A DNA stretch of 64,000 nucleotides from Acidobacteriota bacterium (GCA_020851565.1 JADZCN010000043.1:95670-159669), one strand, 5' to 3'. Shown: positions 52,024 through 60,619, numbered from the stretch's first letter. Made by a program: numbers and translations. The notes: a model not told the origin generated them from the sequence alone.

Positions 52024-52425
52024 TCAGAAGGAGTGATGAACCTGGTTGGTCTTCTTCGTCACCTGGATTGCGCTGGTGAGGTTGGTCAGGAGCAGCTTCC
52101 CATAAACCTCGTCCTGGCCCCAGTCCTCGTCGAGGACACCCTCGCCCAGCGTCACGTCGAACGTACGGCTCTCGGTCGCCGTCGGCGAGCCGTCCGGGAA
52201 GAAGAACGCGTTGCCGTAGGTGAACAGAAAGTCATCCGCTCCGGTCAGGCCGGAATCGGCACCCCAGAGCTGGCACTTCAGCTTGAAATGCCGACCCTCC
52301 CGGCACGTCTTCATCTGGCACAGTTCGAGCGCCGTGAAGTTCACGTCGCACGTCACGGTCGCGTGAGCCAGCTTCTTGTTGTGATCGTGCCTGATGGTCA
52401 ACTTGGCGTTTGTGATGTTCGCCAT
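52024..52425 (-). CDS. Hypothetical cytoplasmic protein
   Basis: 133 residues from the ATG of MANITNAKLTIRHDH behind GAAAGGG. No signal peptide or membrane segment. Alternating hydrophobic residues suggest a beta-sandwich (AHATVTCDVNFTALE, FKLKCQLWGAD, ESRTFDVTLGEGVLDEDWG, KLLLTNLTSAIQVT). There are four Cys, three of them in ELCQMKTCREGRHFKLKC. Lys and Asn content is higher and GC lower than in its neighbours, which may point to transfer. No family is recognised. Confidence 0.6.
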   Translation of the reverse strand: MANITNAKLTIRHDHNKKLAHATVTCDVNFTALELCQMKTCREGRHFKLKCQLWGADSGLTGADDFLFTYGNAFFFPDGSPTATESRTFDVTLGEGVLDEDWGQDEVYGKLLLTNLTSAIQVTKKTNQVHHSF

Positions 52426-52560
52426 ACGTTCGTCCCTTTCCGAGGCATGGCTGCCCCGCGCGCGACGGTGTAATCCGCGTGGGTGCGGGGGGGAGGGCAC
52501 CTCACGGCCGAGGACGGCTCGCGGAAACTGGTGAAGGAAGGGAAGCGAACGTTTCAGGGA

Positions 52561-52920
52561 TCAGGCGCCCTTTATGACCCAGCCCTTCTTCAGGAGCACG
52601 TCGCGAACGCGATCGCGGAGGTCACCCTGGAGCTCGACGCCGGTCTCGAACACCGTGCCGCCCGTGCCGCACGTCCGCTTCAGTTCGGCGCCCAGCGCCG
52701 CGAGGAACGCGGCGTTCCTCGGCAGCCCATCCACCACCGTGACGCTCTTGCCGCCCCGGCCCTTCTTCTCGAGCCGCAGCTTCGCGACGATGCGTGTGGG
52801 GATGCCGGCACTCGCGAGGGAGGTGGAGCACTTGCAGTCGCGCTCGGGCCAGCCGCACGTGGGACACATGCGGCCGGATTGGGAGGAATAGACCAAACGC
52901 GCGCCAGGCTGGCGGGACAT
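52561..52920 (-). CDS. yciH: YciH/SUI1 family translation factor
   Basis: 119 residues. An N-terminal zinc-ribbon-like segment (MCPTCGWPERDCKC near 18-31) is followed by the SUI1/eIF1 fold: IVAKLRLEKKGRGGKSVTVVDGL, LAALGAELKRTCGTGGTVFETGVELQGD and RDRVRDVLLKKGWVIKGA. E. coli YciH has the same order and takes part in initiation fidelity or stress-related translation control. A stand-alone gene with its own start at MSRQPGARLVYSS. Confidence 0.9.
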   Translation of the reverse strand: MSRQPGARLVYSSQSGRMCPTCGWPERDCKCSTSLASAGIPTRIVAKLRLEKKGRGGKSVTVVDGLPRNAAFLAALGAELKRTCGTGGTVFETGVELQGDLRDRVRDVLLKKGWVIKGA

Positions 52921-53021
52921 CCCGCGATCATGCGCGAGGACGCGGCCGCCGGCAAGCCGCGAAGAGCGCGGAGGGCGGACAGCGCCAGCCCCCCACGCCC
53001 TTCTCACTTCTCACTTCCCTT

Positions 53022-54416
53022 TTACCACCCGATATCCCTGAGCAGGCTCCAGGTGAGGTCGTCCGGGTTCTTCACGCTCCTGGTGAGATCCGGGTTGATG
53101 GAGGGCTCCATCAACATGTTCGGCGTGGTGCTGGTGTCCCAGTGGGACACCGAGGACCCTTGTGCAAACGTCGACGGCGCGTAGAGGCGCGGGAAGTTGA
53201 AGACCGTGCCGGCCCGCACGTTGACGTTGCGTCCCACGTGCACGTACGCGGGCGCCGCGGCCCGCAGCGCAACTCCGAACGCCTGCGTGATGCCGACCGC
53301 GGGAATCACGATGCTCGGGTCCACGCCGGCCAGTCCCAGGGGACCCGCCGTGTTGTTGGCCACCACGGCCGCGACCGCCCCGGCGTCCTGCGCGTTCTTC
53401 ACCTTGATCACGAACGTGCAGGTGCCGCGATCCATGAGGACGATGTTGCCGGCGATGAGGCCCGGCTGCGGGAAGGCTTCGCAGCCGTCGCGCGGCGAGG
53501 CGCCGCCGCCGTCGTCGGGCGCGACGAGGGTGGCGCGCACGCCGCGGGGGCCGAGCGGCGCACCAAAGGAGGCCGGTATCGCCTCTGCCGACCCCAGCGA
53601 CGAGGGATCGAGCACGTTCACCTGTGTGCCGAAGGCCAATGTGCTCGGCACCACGTTGCTCGCCTTCTGCCCTGCCCACACGAGGTTCTGGTTGTTCCGC
53701 GCCGAGGCCGCGCGCTCGGCATCGGACATCTCAATCCACCGCTTGCCGGTCGTCGTGTCCAGCATCTGGCCTTCCCAGATGGACGCGAATCCCGCCGCCC
53801 GGACGCCGGTGCTCGAGTTGGTCGGCCCGACCGAGAAGCCCAGGCCGTGACCGAACTCGTGGAGCACGACCGCGAGCAGGTCGATGCGGTTGGACGGCTC
53901 GTTGTTGTCCACGCCGTAGTACCAGCCGCTGCCGGTGAGGCAGCCGGGCTGGCCGAGCCGGCTGTTGAACAGCGAGAAGATCTCGAACGGGTCGTTCGGA
54001 TCCGCCACGATGTCCTGCCGGGTCAGCTTCTCGGCCAGGGCTGCGGGGTACCACGTGTCCGGCGCCAGCGCCTGGCCACCGGCTGCCGGCTCGACATTCG
54101 AGAAGTACCAGTTGGCGCCAGCCGCGCCCAGCACGGCGCCGGTCGCCGTGCAGGTGAGCGGCGTGAAGAACGAGATGACCAGGATGGGCTGTTTGCTCAC
54201 CAGCCGGTGGCCCCAGATCCGGGCGGCCGTCTGGAATACATAGAGCGCCTGCTCGCCCACGGTCGTGCCGGGGTTCCCTCCGAGGGGCGTGGCCGGTGTC
54301 GGGTCGTTGAAGCCCACTCCAGGCGGGTCGCCGTTGACGACGATGATTTCTGCCGCCAGCGAGGGCGTCGGGAGCAGCAGGGCGACGAGCAGGGCGGCGG
54401 CGAGCCTAGCGAACAT
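53022..54416 (-). CDS. Secreted PA-domain metalloprotease
   Basis: 464 residues from the ATG behind GGAGG, with a signal peptide ending PSLAA. The zinc motif HEFGHGLGF is at 186-194 and a later M in PNMLMEPSINP could be the Met-turn, both metzincin-like features, although the third His is not obvious. A protease-associated (PA) domain is inserted at about 320-410 (AGNIVLMDRGTCTFVIKVKNA and AAVVANN). It ends LTWSLLRDIGW. Probably an extracellular peptidase. The first 11 bp overlap the end of the upstream small gene, so the two are co-translated. Confidence 0.85.
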   Translation of the reverse strand: MFARLAAALLVALLLPTPSLAAEIIVVNGDPPGVGFNDPTPATPLGGNPGTTVGEQALYVFQTAARIWGHRLVSKQPILVISFFTPLTCTATGAVLGAAGANWYFSNVEPAAGGQALAPDTWYPAALAEKLTRQDIVADPNDPFEIFSLFNSRLGQPGCLTGSGWYYGVDNNEPSNRIDLLAVVLHEFGHGLGFSVGPTNSSTGVRAAGFASIWEGQMLDTTTGKRWIEMSDAERAASARNNQNLVWAGQKASNVVPSTLAFGTQVNVLDPSSLGSAEAIPASFGAPLGPRGVRATLVAPDDGGGASPRDGCEAFPQPGLIAGNIVLMDRGTCTFVIKVKNAQDAGAVAAVVANNTAGPLGLAGVDPSIVIPAVGITQAFGVALRAAAPAYVHVGRNVNVRAGTVFNFPRLYAPSTFAQGSSVSHWDTSTTPNMLMEPSINPDLTRSVKNPDDLTWSLLRDIGW

Positions 54417-54819
54417 GTGCGCCTCCAGTCACGGCCGGGCCGTGAGCGCCGGCGTTCGGCGCGCGCTCGCTGATGCGGACGCGCCCATCTTCGGCAAGCT
54501 CCGCGACCGCCAGGGACAACTGCGAGGCATCCGTTCTGAGCGCGATGCCACCGCCAGGCAGGGCCACGACCTCCGTCGCGCTCGTCGCCGGGCCCCAGAT
54601 GGCTGCGGCCTCCTGATCGGTGGCCGCGCGCACGCCCTCCGCGTCGTCGCGCACGGCAATCTGCGCGACCAGCGACTGGCGCAGCCTCTGCAGCTGCTCC
54701 GGGGAATATCGGGCCGCGGCCGATGGCGCCGGGACGGCAGTCGCCGGGCGAGATGGCGCGCGGTCGGCCACGACGAGCACCGGCAGGGCCAGTGCCATGA
54801 GGATGACGGGAACACGCAT
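54406..54819 (-). CDS. Small secreted protein coupled to the PA-domain protease
   Basis: 137 residues behind GGAGG, with a signal peptide (MRVPVILMALALPVLVV). The middle is helical (SPEQLQRLRQSLVAQIAVRDDAEGV). The end LPGGGIALRTDASQLSLAVAELAEDGRVRIS is beta-rich and resembles small proteins found with PEP-CTERM systems (post-PEP-CTERM-1-like), but no PEP-CTERM protein is seen. Overlap with the protease gene suggests a chaperone, inhibitor or substrate; this is inferred from context only. Confidence 0.65.
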   Translation of the reverse strand: MRVPVILMALALPVLVVADRAPSRPATAVPAPSAAARYSPEQLQRLRQSLVAQIAVRDDAEGVRAATDQEAAAIWGPATSATEVVALPGGGIALRTDASQLSLAVAELAEDGRVRISERAPNAGAHGPAVTGGAHVR

Positions 54820-54909
54820 AGGTGAGCCTCCAGGTCTGAGGGGGTGCAGAAGGCCGAAGATTGCTCCGGCGGCCCCACCGGCGTCAACCCGGTTTCTGGA
54901 GGCTGGCCG

Positions 54910-55010
54910 GGGGATCGGGGGTCAGGGATCAGGGATCAGGGATCAGGGATCGGGGGCCAGGGTCAGGGATCGGGGATCAGGGATCAAGGGGCAGGGATCA
55001 GGGGCAGGGG
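54910..55010. repeat. GGGATCA tandem repeat
   Basis: About twelve GGGATCA-type 7-bp units with GGGGTCA and GGGGCAG variants. Same family as 27952-28050. Confidence 0.88.
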
Positions 55011-55019
55011 GCGGGCGGG

Positions 55020-55349
55020 TTACTTTTCGCCCGACCCGGGGTCGCCGTCACTTGACGATCGGGCACGTCGCCCGCCCAGGAACAAGCCCACGACACCGGC
55101 CGCGCCCAGGCCCACCAGCGCTCGCGCCAGGAAGCGTCCCTTGGGGGGCTCGGGCTCGCCGTGGATGAGCCGGCGGTATGCCTCGAGTTCCTTGGACGGT
55201 GCCGGCGCGGGCCGCGGACGCTGCCGCCGTTCGGGGACCGGCACCCAGCGCGTGAGGTACGTGAACTGGTCGGACGCGCAGACCGGGCACTGATAGTCGT
55301 CGTGCACTTCCTCGCAATCCAGGCAGAGCCGTGCCACCCGCAGCTGCAT
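55020..55349 (-). CDS. Small zinc-ribbon membrane protein
   Basis: 109 residues; TACACT lies 6 nt before the ATG. Four Cys in CLDCEEVHDDYQCPVC (residues 9-24) form a zinc ribbon. A Pro/Arg-rich linker follows, then one transmembrane helix near 76-92 (ALVGLGAAGVVGLFLG). The ribbon would be on the cytoplasmic side. No known function. Confidence 0.7.
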   Translation of the reverse strand: MQLRVARLCLDCEEVHDDYQCPVCASDQFTYLTRWVPVPERRQRPRPAPAPSKELEAYRRLIHGEPEPPKGRFLARALVGLGAAGVVGLFLGGRRARSSSDGDPGSGEK

Positions 55350-55355
55350 GATCGC

Positions 55356-55361
55356 AGTGTA
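55356..55361 (-). promoter_or_regulatory. -10-like TACACT for the zinc-ribbon gene
   Basis: Six nt before the ATG with no Shine-Dalgarno sequence; leaderless transcription is inferred. Confidence 0.35.
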
Positions 55362-55406
55362 GCGCGAGCCGGGCCGTCGACGCGCGGCCCGCACCCGATG
55401 GCGGGG

Positions 55407-56243
55407 TCAGCGGAACTCGACCGTGACGACGGGCTTGTTGATCTTCAGCCCCTTCATGTCCTTCAGGTACGGCCGCATCTTCGCGATGGAGGTGTCGGGC
55501 CCCAGCATCTTGTCGATGGCCTCCATCTTCTTCGTCTCGCGGATCAGCTGCTCGAGGTCCATTTCCGCCAACGTGATGCGCTTGCCGACGACGTAGTCCG
55601 CGTCGGTCTGGACGAGCTGTCCCACCACCTCGAGGTCCATGCTGATCCTGAACCCCTTGAACAGGGCTTTCATCATCTGCTGCACCTCGGGGTCGCTCGT
55701 GTCGGGACCGCTCTTCCCGGCCTTGCCGGTCTTCCCCGACCTGGCGGACGACTTGCCCGGCTTGTCATTGAAGGTGGCCGTCAGCACGGACGTGCCGCCC
55801 TCGCCCTTCGTCATGGCGAAGACGATGGCGTCCACGGCGCCGCCCTCCTTCCCTTCCCTCGCGGGACCGGGCAGGAGGAAGTCCTCGGTGCCGAGCCGGG
55901 TGATGTCGTCGAAGGCGAACTTCACCGTCGCGCCTTCGTAGCCCGACGGCAGTTTCACGGGCGTCACCGAGACCAGCGTCACCCCCTCACCCAGTGCCCG
56001 CGCGCGCTGCTCGAGCTCGGCCTTGTCGGCCTTCGCCCACTTGTCCTGTGGGTCCTTCGAGCCACCGGACGGCTTGAGGCCCATGCCCGCGAACGCGTTC
56101 TCGATGTTCTTCGGGTTGAAGAGCAGCGTCTGCTCCACGGTGCCGCTGCCCGAGGGCGTCACGCGGATCAGCGTGGACGCGTTCAGGCATCCCGCGGCCA
56201 CGAGGGCCGCGATCGAGGCGAGACAGAGTCGAACGAGCGGCAT
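55407..56243 (-). CDS. Hypothetical lipoprotein
   Basis: 278 residues from the ATG of MPLVRLCLAS behind GGAGAA; ALVAAGC at about 13-19 is a lipoprotein signal. The mature chain has a beta-rich first half (STLIRVTPSGSGTVEQTLLFNP, ATVKFAFDDITRL) and a Lys/Gly-rich linker near 160-180. An amphipathic helical end (ETKKMEAIDKMLGPDTSIAKMRPYLKDM) closes with KPVVTVEFR. No family can be named. A TATCAT box lies at 56266-56271. Confidence 0.65.
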   Translation of the reverse strand: MPLVRLCLASIAALVAAGCLNASTLIRVTPSGSGTVEQTLLFNPKNIENAFAGMGLKPSGGSKDPQDKWAKADKAELEQRARALGEGVTLVSVTPVKLPSGYEGATVKFAFDDITRLGTEDFLLPGPAREGKEGGAVDAIVFAMTKGEGGTSVLTATFNDKPGKSSARSGKTGKAGKSGPDTSDPEVQQMMKALFKGFRISMDLEVVGQLVQTDADYVVGKRITLAEMDLEQLIRETKKMEAIDKMLGPDTSIAKMRPYLKDMKGLKINKPVVTVEFR

Positions 56244-56291
56244 GCGGCGGTTCTCCCGAGGCCCCATGATAGGGCCGAACGGGTGGCGCCG

Positions 56292-58799
56292 CTACTCGCT
56301 GCGCAGCGCGATCACCGGGTCCACCCGGCTGGCCCGGCGCGCGGGAAACCAGCACGAGACCGCAGCCACCACCAGCAGGGCCGCCGGGATACCCGCGAAT
56401 ACCGACCACGCGACGGGCGTGCCGCGCACCAGGTGGATGTAGACGCCGTACACGGCGAGCCATCCGGCGGCGCCACCCACGCCGATGGTCTTCAGGCTCT
56501 CCCGCACGATCTGTCCCACCACGGCGCCTGTCGTCGCGCCCAGCGCCAGGCGCACGCCGATCTCGGTCGTCCGCTGCGCCACCGAGTAGGCCACCACCGC
56601 ATACATGCCGATGGCCGCCAGCAGGAGCAGGAGCGGCCCCAGCACGACGAACATGCGGGCCGGGATGCGGCGGAGGAACAGGTTCGTCTCCACGTGGTCC
56701 TCGAGCGTCCGCACGTTGAAGAGCGGCAGCGTCGCGTCCAGCTCGCGCAGGGCACGGCGCGCCGCGGGAGCGAGCGCGGACTCGGTGCCCACCGTCGTCC
56801 GCAGGTGCAGTTCACCCTGCGGGAGCGGGCGATCCCGGTACGAGAAGTAGACGGCCGGCGACTCCGGCTCGCCGAAGGCATCGTAGACCGAGTCGCGCGC
56901 GATGCCGGTGATGACGTAGGTGCGATCGCCGGACTCGACCCGGCGCCCGAGGGCCGCGCCGTCCGGAAGGTAGCGGCGGACGAACGCCTGGTTCACCACG
57001 ACCTGGGGCGCCTCCTCGACGTTCCCCAGGTCCGTGAAGTCCCGCCCTTCGACCAGCGGAATACCCATCGCATCGAAATAGCCGGGCGTGACGATGTTGC
57101 TGAGGGCGCGGTCGCGGGCGCCGTCGGTCCGTGCGCGGCCCTCGAGCGAGAACGACCGCTGCGGGAGGCCATGGATGTCGAGCGGAATGGACGAGGCAAT
57201 GGCGGCGGCCTGCACGCCGGGGAGTTGCCGGGCGGTGTCGAGCAGTCGCTCGGTGAAGCGCCGCGTGTCCTCCGTCGTGCGATTCCCCGGGCCGAGATCG
57301 TACGCGGCGAGCAGCACGCCTTCCTTCCGGAAGCCGGGGTCGAGCTCGCGCGTGTCCTGGAAGCTGCGGTAGAAGAGACCGGCCACGAGCAGCACCACGA
57401 GCGCCAGCGCCACTTCGCCGGCCATCAGCAGGCGGCGGAGCAGGCCGCGCGTCGATCCGGTCGCGGCGCCGCGAATCGCGCGGAGCGGATCGAGGCGCGC
57501 GAGAGAGAGTGCCGGCACCAGCCCGCACACCAGCGCGGACGCCACGGCCAGCGCGGCAGCAAACGCCAGCGTCACGCCATCGATGCTCGTCTGGAACCGC
57601 ACCGGGAAGGCCAACCCCGTCAGCGGCACGGCGCGCATCGCCTCGGTCCCCCAGACTGCGAGTACTGCGCCCAGGGCAGCCGCCGCGAGGGCCATCACGA
57701 GCGTCTCGGTGAGCAGGAGCCGCACGACGCGCCAGGGGCTCGAGCCGATCGACAGGCGGACGCCCACTTCCCGCTGCCGCGCGTTGGCACGCGCCAGCAG
57801 CAGGTTTGCGGTGTTGCCGCAGACGGCCAGCAGCAGCAGGAGCATGACACCCTGCAGGATCCCCACGCCCTGGAGCAGCATGTTCTGCGGGCCGCGGAAC
57901 GCGCGCCAGAACGGCAGCACCTCGGCGCTCACGCCCACGTTCGATTCGGGGAAGCGCCGCGCGAGCTCTTCCATCGTCCGCGTGGCCAGCGTGGCAGCCT
58001 CCGCCACGGAGGTCCGCGAGGGCAGGCGCGCGAGGATCGAGTAGCCGCGCGTGGCTCGGTTGTCCAGCTCGGTGGAGCCGGCCAGCAGGGCCGGCGCGAG
58101 CGCGGCCGGCACCCACAGGTCGAACTGCAGCCCCATGATCGTGCCCTGGAACCCCGCTGGGGCGACGCCGACCACCGTGAGGGCGCGGTCGTTGGCCTGC
58201 AGCGTCTGCCCCACCACGTCCGGGGCGCCGCCAAGCCGCGACAGCCAGTAGTCGTGCGACACGACGACAACGTCCGCCGCGCCGCCGCGCGACATCTCCG
58301 GCGCCGACGGGAACCGGCCCACGGCCGGCGAGAGGCCCAGCACCGTGAAGTAGTTGTCGGAGACGAGCAGTCCGTACGCGCGCTCGCTTCGCGTCGCCTC
58401 GCCCACATTGAGGGGCACCATGCGGAACGCGATGAGGTCCGCGACGGGCCCGAGCGCCTCGCGGAGGTCCTCGAACTCGGGCCACGACGATCCCGGGCGC
58501 GCCCCGGTCTCGGTCCGGGCCTCGACCTGGTGCAGGTCGGAGGCGGAGGCCACGCCGGGCAGCGGCTGCAGGACGAGGGCCTGCATCCACGAGAAGACTG
58601 CGGTGTTCACGCCGATGCCGACGGCAAGCGATCCCACAATCACCGCCGCCAGCATCGGGATGCCGGCCAGCGCCCGGCAGGCGTGGCGCAGGTCGTTCCA
58701 GAGGCTGCCGCCGGGGCTGAAGCCCCGGCGCTCCGTACGCCAACTGGAGCGCTGGGACTTCAGTCCCGGCGGCACGGCAAGGGCCGTCCGATCACTCAT
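56292..58799 (-). CDS. Orphan MacB/FtsX-type permease (ADOP type)
   Basis: 835 residues. Two MacB-PCD plus FtsX units in tandem: the first runs from WNDLRHACRALAGIPMLAAVIVG to the helices near 370-390 (LLLARANARQREVGVRLSIGSS). The second starts at LLRRLLMAGEVALALVVLLVAG and ends YSVAQRTTEIGVRLALGATTGAVV, then ARRASRVDPVIALRSE. This doubled form without an ATPase gene is the acidobacterial duplicated orphan permease type. Substrate unknown. Residues about 9-31 are encoded by a GGGGCTGAAGCCCC palindrome. It is divergent from a two-component system. Confidence 0.9.
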   Translation of the reverse strand: MSDRTALAVPPGLKSQRSSWRTERRGFSPGGSLWNDLRHACRALAGIPMLAAVIVGSLAVGIGVNTAVFSWMQALVLQPLPGVASASDLHQVEARTETGARPGSSWPEFEDLREALGPVADLIAFRMVPLNVGEATRSERAYGLLVSDNYFTVLGLSPAVGRFPSAPEMSRGGAADVVVVSHDYWLSRLGGAPDVVGQTLQANDRALTVVGVAPAGFQGTIMGLQFDLWVPAALAPALLAGSTELDNRATRGYSILARLPSRTSVAEAATLATRTMEELARRFPESNVGVSAEVLPFWRAFRGPQNMLLQGVGILQGVMLLLLLAVCGNTANLLLARANARQREVGVRLSIGSSPWRVVRLLLTETLVMALAAAALGAVLAVWGTEAMRAVPLTGLAFPVRFQTSIDGVTLAFAAALAVASALVCGLVPALSLARLDPLRAIRGAATGSTRGLLRRLLMAGEVALALVVLLVAGLFYRSFQDTRELDPGFRKEGVLLAAYDLGPGNRTTEDTRRFTERLLDTARQLPGVQAAAIASSIPLDIHGLPQRSFSLEGRARTDGARDRALSNIVTPGYFDAMGIPLVEGRDFTDLGNVEEAPQVVVNQAFVRRYLPDGAALGRRVESGDRTYVITGIARDSVYDAFGEPESPAVYFSYRDRPLPQGELHLRTTVGTESALAPAARRALRELDATLPLFNVRTLEDHVETNLFLRRIPARMFVVLGPLLLLLAAIGMYAVVAYSVAQRTTEIGVRLALGATTGAVVGQIVRESLKTIGVGGAAGWLAVYGVYIHLVRGTPVAWSVFAGIPAALLVVAAVSCWFPARRASRVDPVIALRSE
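58708..58772. repeat. REP-like palindrome inside the permease gene
   Basis: Two 27-nt arms, CCGCCGGGGCTGAAGCCCCG... and its complement with three mismatches, each containing its own small palindrome, separated by 11 nt. It lies in frame near the 5' end of the permease gene. Confidence 0.85.
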
Positions 58800-58848
58800 G
58801 TCTCCAGCCCCTCGAGCACGAGGCTAGCAGCGCACCGGTGAACCTGGC

Positions 58849-58894
58849 CTGAACGGCCCGATCAGCCACCGTTCAGCCGCCCATACGCTATAAG
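58849..58894 (+). promoter_or_regulatory. Dyad and -10-like box before the response regulator
   Basis: CTGAACGG (58849-58856) and CCGTTCAG (58869-58876) are perfect inverted repeats 12 nt apart, and TATAAG (58889-58894) follows. The right half-site overlaps the expected -35 position, as expected for an activator or autoregulator. It lies in the gap to the divergent permease and could control both. Confidence 0.4.
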
Positions 58895-58936
58895 AAGGGG
58901 CGCGCAGCCTTCTGCCTTCAGCCTGTTGCCTTCGCC

Positions 58937-59599
58937 ATGCGCGTCCTGATTGTCGAAGACGAGCCCCGCCTCGGGCGCCAGCTATCGGCCGCGCTGGCCG
59001 AGGCGGGCTATGCCGTGGACTGCGCCTCAGACGGCGAGCGCGCGGAGTTCCTCGGGCAGACCGAGAGTTACGACGCCGTCGTGCTCGACCTGGGCCTGCC
59101 GAAGGTGGACGGCCTCACCGTGCTGCGGCGATGGCGCGAGCACGGCCTCGCGACGCCCGTGCTGATCCTGACGGCGCGTGGCAGCTGGCACGAGAAGGTG
59201 CAGGGCATCGACAGTGGCGCGGACGACTACGTCTCGAAGCCCTTCCAGATGGAGGAAGTGCTGGCACGCCTGCGGGCGCTCATCCGCCGCGCCCATCGAC
59301 AGCCGGCGCCCCTGCTGCGATGCGGGGACATCACGCTCGACCCGCGCTCCGCAGCCGTCACCCTGAGGGGCGCCCCGGTGAAGCTGACGAGCCACGAGTT
59401 CCGGGTGCTCGCGTACCTGATGCACCACGCCGGCCGGGTAGTTCCCCAGGGCGAGCTCACCGAGCACATCTACGCCCACGACGCCGGGCGCGATTCGAAC
59501 ACCGTGGAGGTGTTCATCGCCCGGCTGCGGCGGAAGCTCGGCGCCGGCGCCATCACCACCGTGCGAGGCCTCGGCTATCGAATCGGGGGGCACGCGTGA
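58937..59599 (+). CDS. OmpR/PhoP-type response regulator
   Basis: 220 residues. Receiver: acidic residues in LIVEDEPRLG, phospho-acceptor D51 in VVLDLGLPKVDG, and K101 in DYVSKPFQ. DNA-binding winged helix from about 126 to 217 (VKLTSHEFRVLAYLMHHAGRVV, DSNTVEVFIARLRRKLG, TTVRGLGYRI). The QseB/PmrA/PhoP branch is the best match. The stop overlaps the kinase start by 4 nt (GTGA). The divergent orphan permease is a likely target, by position only. Confidence 0.93.
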   Translation: MRVLIVEDEPRLGRQLSAALAEAGYAVDCASDGERAEFLGQTESYDAVVLDLGLPKVDGLTVLRRWREHGLATPVLILTARGSWHEKVQGIDSGADDYVSKPFQMEEVLARLRALIRRAHRQPAPLLRCGDITLDPRSAAVTLRGAPVKLTSHEFRVLAYLMHHAGRVVPQGELTEHIYAHDAGRDSNTVEVFIARLRRKLGAGAITTVRGLGYRIGGHA

Positions 59600-60609
59600 G
59601 GCGTCCGCGCTCGCTGAAGGCGGGCTTCCTGATCGGCTCGGTGCTGTGGACGCTCGGCCTGCTGGGCGCGTCCCACATGTTCTTCGTGCTGGTGGCGCAG
59701 CATTTTCCACAGGTCCTGCGCGTCCAGCACTGGGTCGTGCTCGGGCTGCTGGCGCTCGTGTTCATGATTGGGGGCCTGGCGCAGGTGCGGCGCGGCCTGG
59801 CGCCGGTCGACCAGCTGCGGGGGCGGCTGGCCGCCGTGCGCGACGGGCGATCGCGCCGCATCGAGGGCGACTATCCCGCCGAGGTGCAGCCGCTCGTGGA
59901 CGACCTCAACGCGCTCATCGAGCACCGCGAGGACGCCGTGCGTCGTGCGCAGGCCAAGGCGGGACACCTGGCACACGGGCTGAAGACGCCGCTGGCACTG
60001 CTGTCGCAGGAGGCCGAGCAGGTGGAGAGCGCGGGCCACACGGAACTCGCCGCCGGCATCCGCCAGGAAGTCGATCGGATGCGGCGCCAGATCGACTACC
60101 ACCTGGCGCACGCGCGCGCGGCCGCCTCCGCCGCGGCACCGGGCACGCGCTCGGTGGTGGCTGCGTGCGTCGAGCCGCTCGTGCGGACGATGCGGCGGCT
60201 GCACGCGGATCGCGGGCTGTCGGTGGCGATCGGGCAGCTGCCCGCCGACCTGGCCGTGGCCGTGGAGCGCCAGGACCTGGACGAAATGATCGGCAACCTG
60301 CTCGATAACGCCTGCAAATGGGCACGCGCCCGCGTCGAGATCCACGCTGCCACCAGCGCCGCTCACGGGCCGGGCGCCCCCTTCGCCCCGCTGATCGCCA
60401 TCCGTGTCGTGGACGATGGGCCGGGCCTGGAAGAAACCGTGCGGCAGGCCGTGCTGGGCCGCGGCGTCCGCGCCGACGAGGCCACGCCCGGCTCCGGCCT
60501 CGGCCTGGCCATCGTGCGCGACCTGGCGGAGGTCTACCGCGGCAGCATCGACCTGGATCGCGGCGAACCCGGCGGCCTCATCGCGACGCTGCGCCTGCCC
60601 GGCGTCTGA
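59596..60609 (+). CDS. PhoQ-type sensor histidine kinase without a sensor domain
   Basis: 337 residues from the GTG overlapping the regulator stop. Two transmembrane helices (about 10-34 and 46-66) are separated by only about 11 residues, so there is no periplasmic sensor domain. A HAMP-like linker follows, then the H-box H127 in LAHGLKTPLALLSQEAE (PhoQ-like HxLKTPL), the N-box DEMIGNLLDNACKWA, and the G-boxes VVDDGPGL and GSGLGLAIVRDLAE. It probably senses an event in the membrane or a partner protein. Confidence 0.92.
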   Translation: MRRPRSLKAGFLIGSVLWTLGLLGASHMFFVLVAQHFPQVLRVQHWVVLGLLALVFMIGGLAQVRRGLAPVDQLRGRLAAVRDGRSRRIEGDYPAEVQPLVDDLNALIEHREDAVRRAQAKAGHLAHGLKTPLALLSQEAEQVESAGHTELAAGIRQEVDRMRRQIDYHLAHARAAASAAAPGTRSVVAACVEPLVRTMRRLHADRGLSVAIGQLPADLAVAVERQDLDEMIGNLLDNACKWARARVEIHAATSAAHGPGAPFAPLIAIRVVDDGPGLEETVRQAVLGRGVRADEATPGSGLGLAIVRDLAEVYRGSIDLDRGEPGGLIATLRLPGV

Positions 60610-60619
60610 GGAAGAGCGG

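Noticed and set aside
55161..58841. A 1226-codon open frame on the plus strand opposite the lipoprotein and permease genes
   Set aside because: Its product is Arg/His/Gly-rich without any domain, while the opposite strand encodes clear families. Long antisense frames are expected in DNA this GC-rich. The same applies to those at 3612-5639, 9242-11548, 13498-15513 and 47867-50428.
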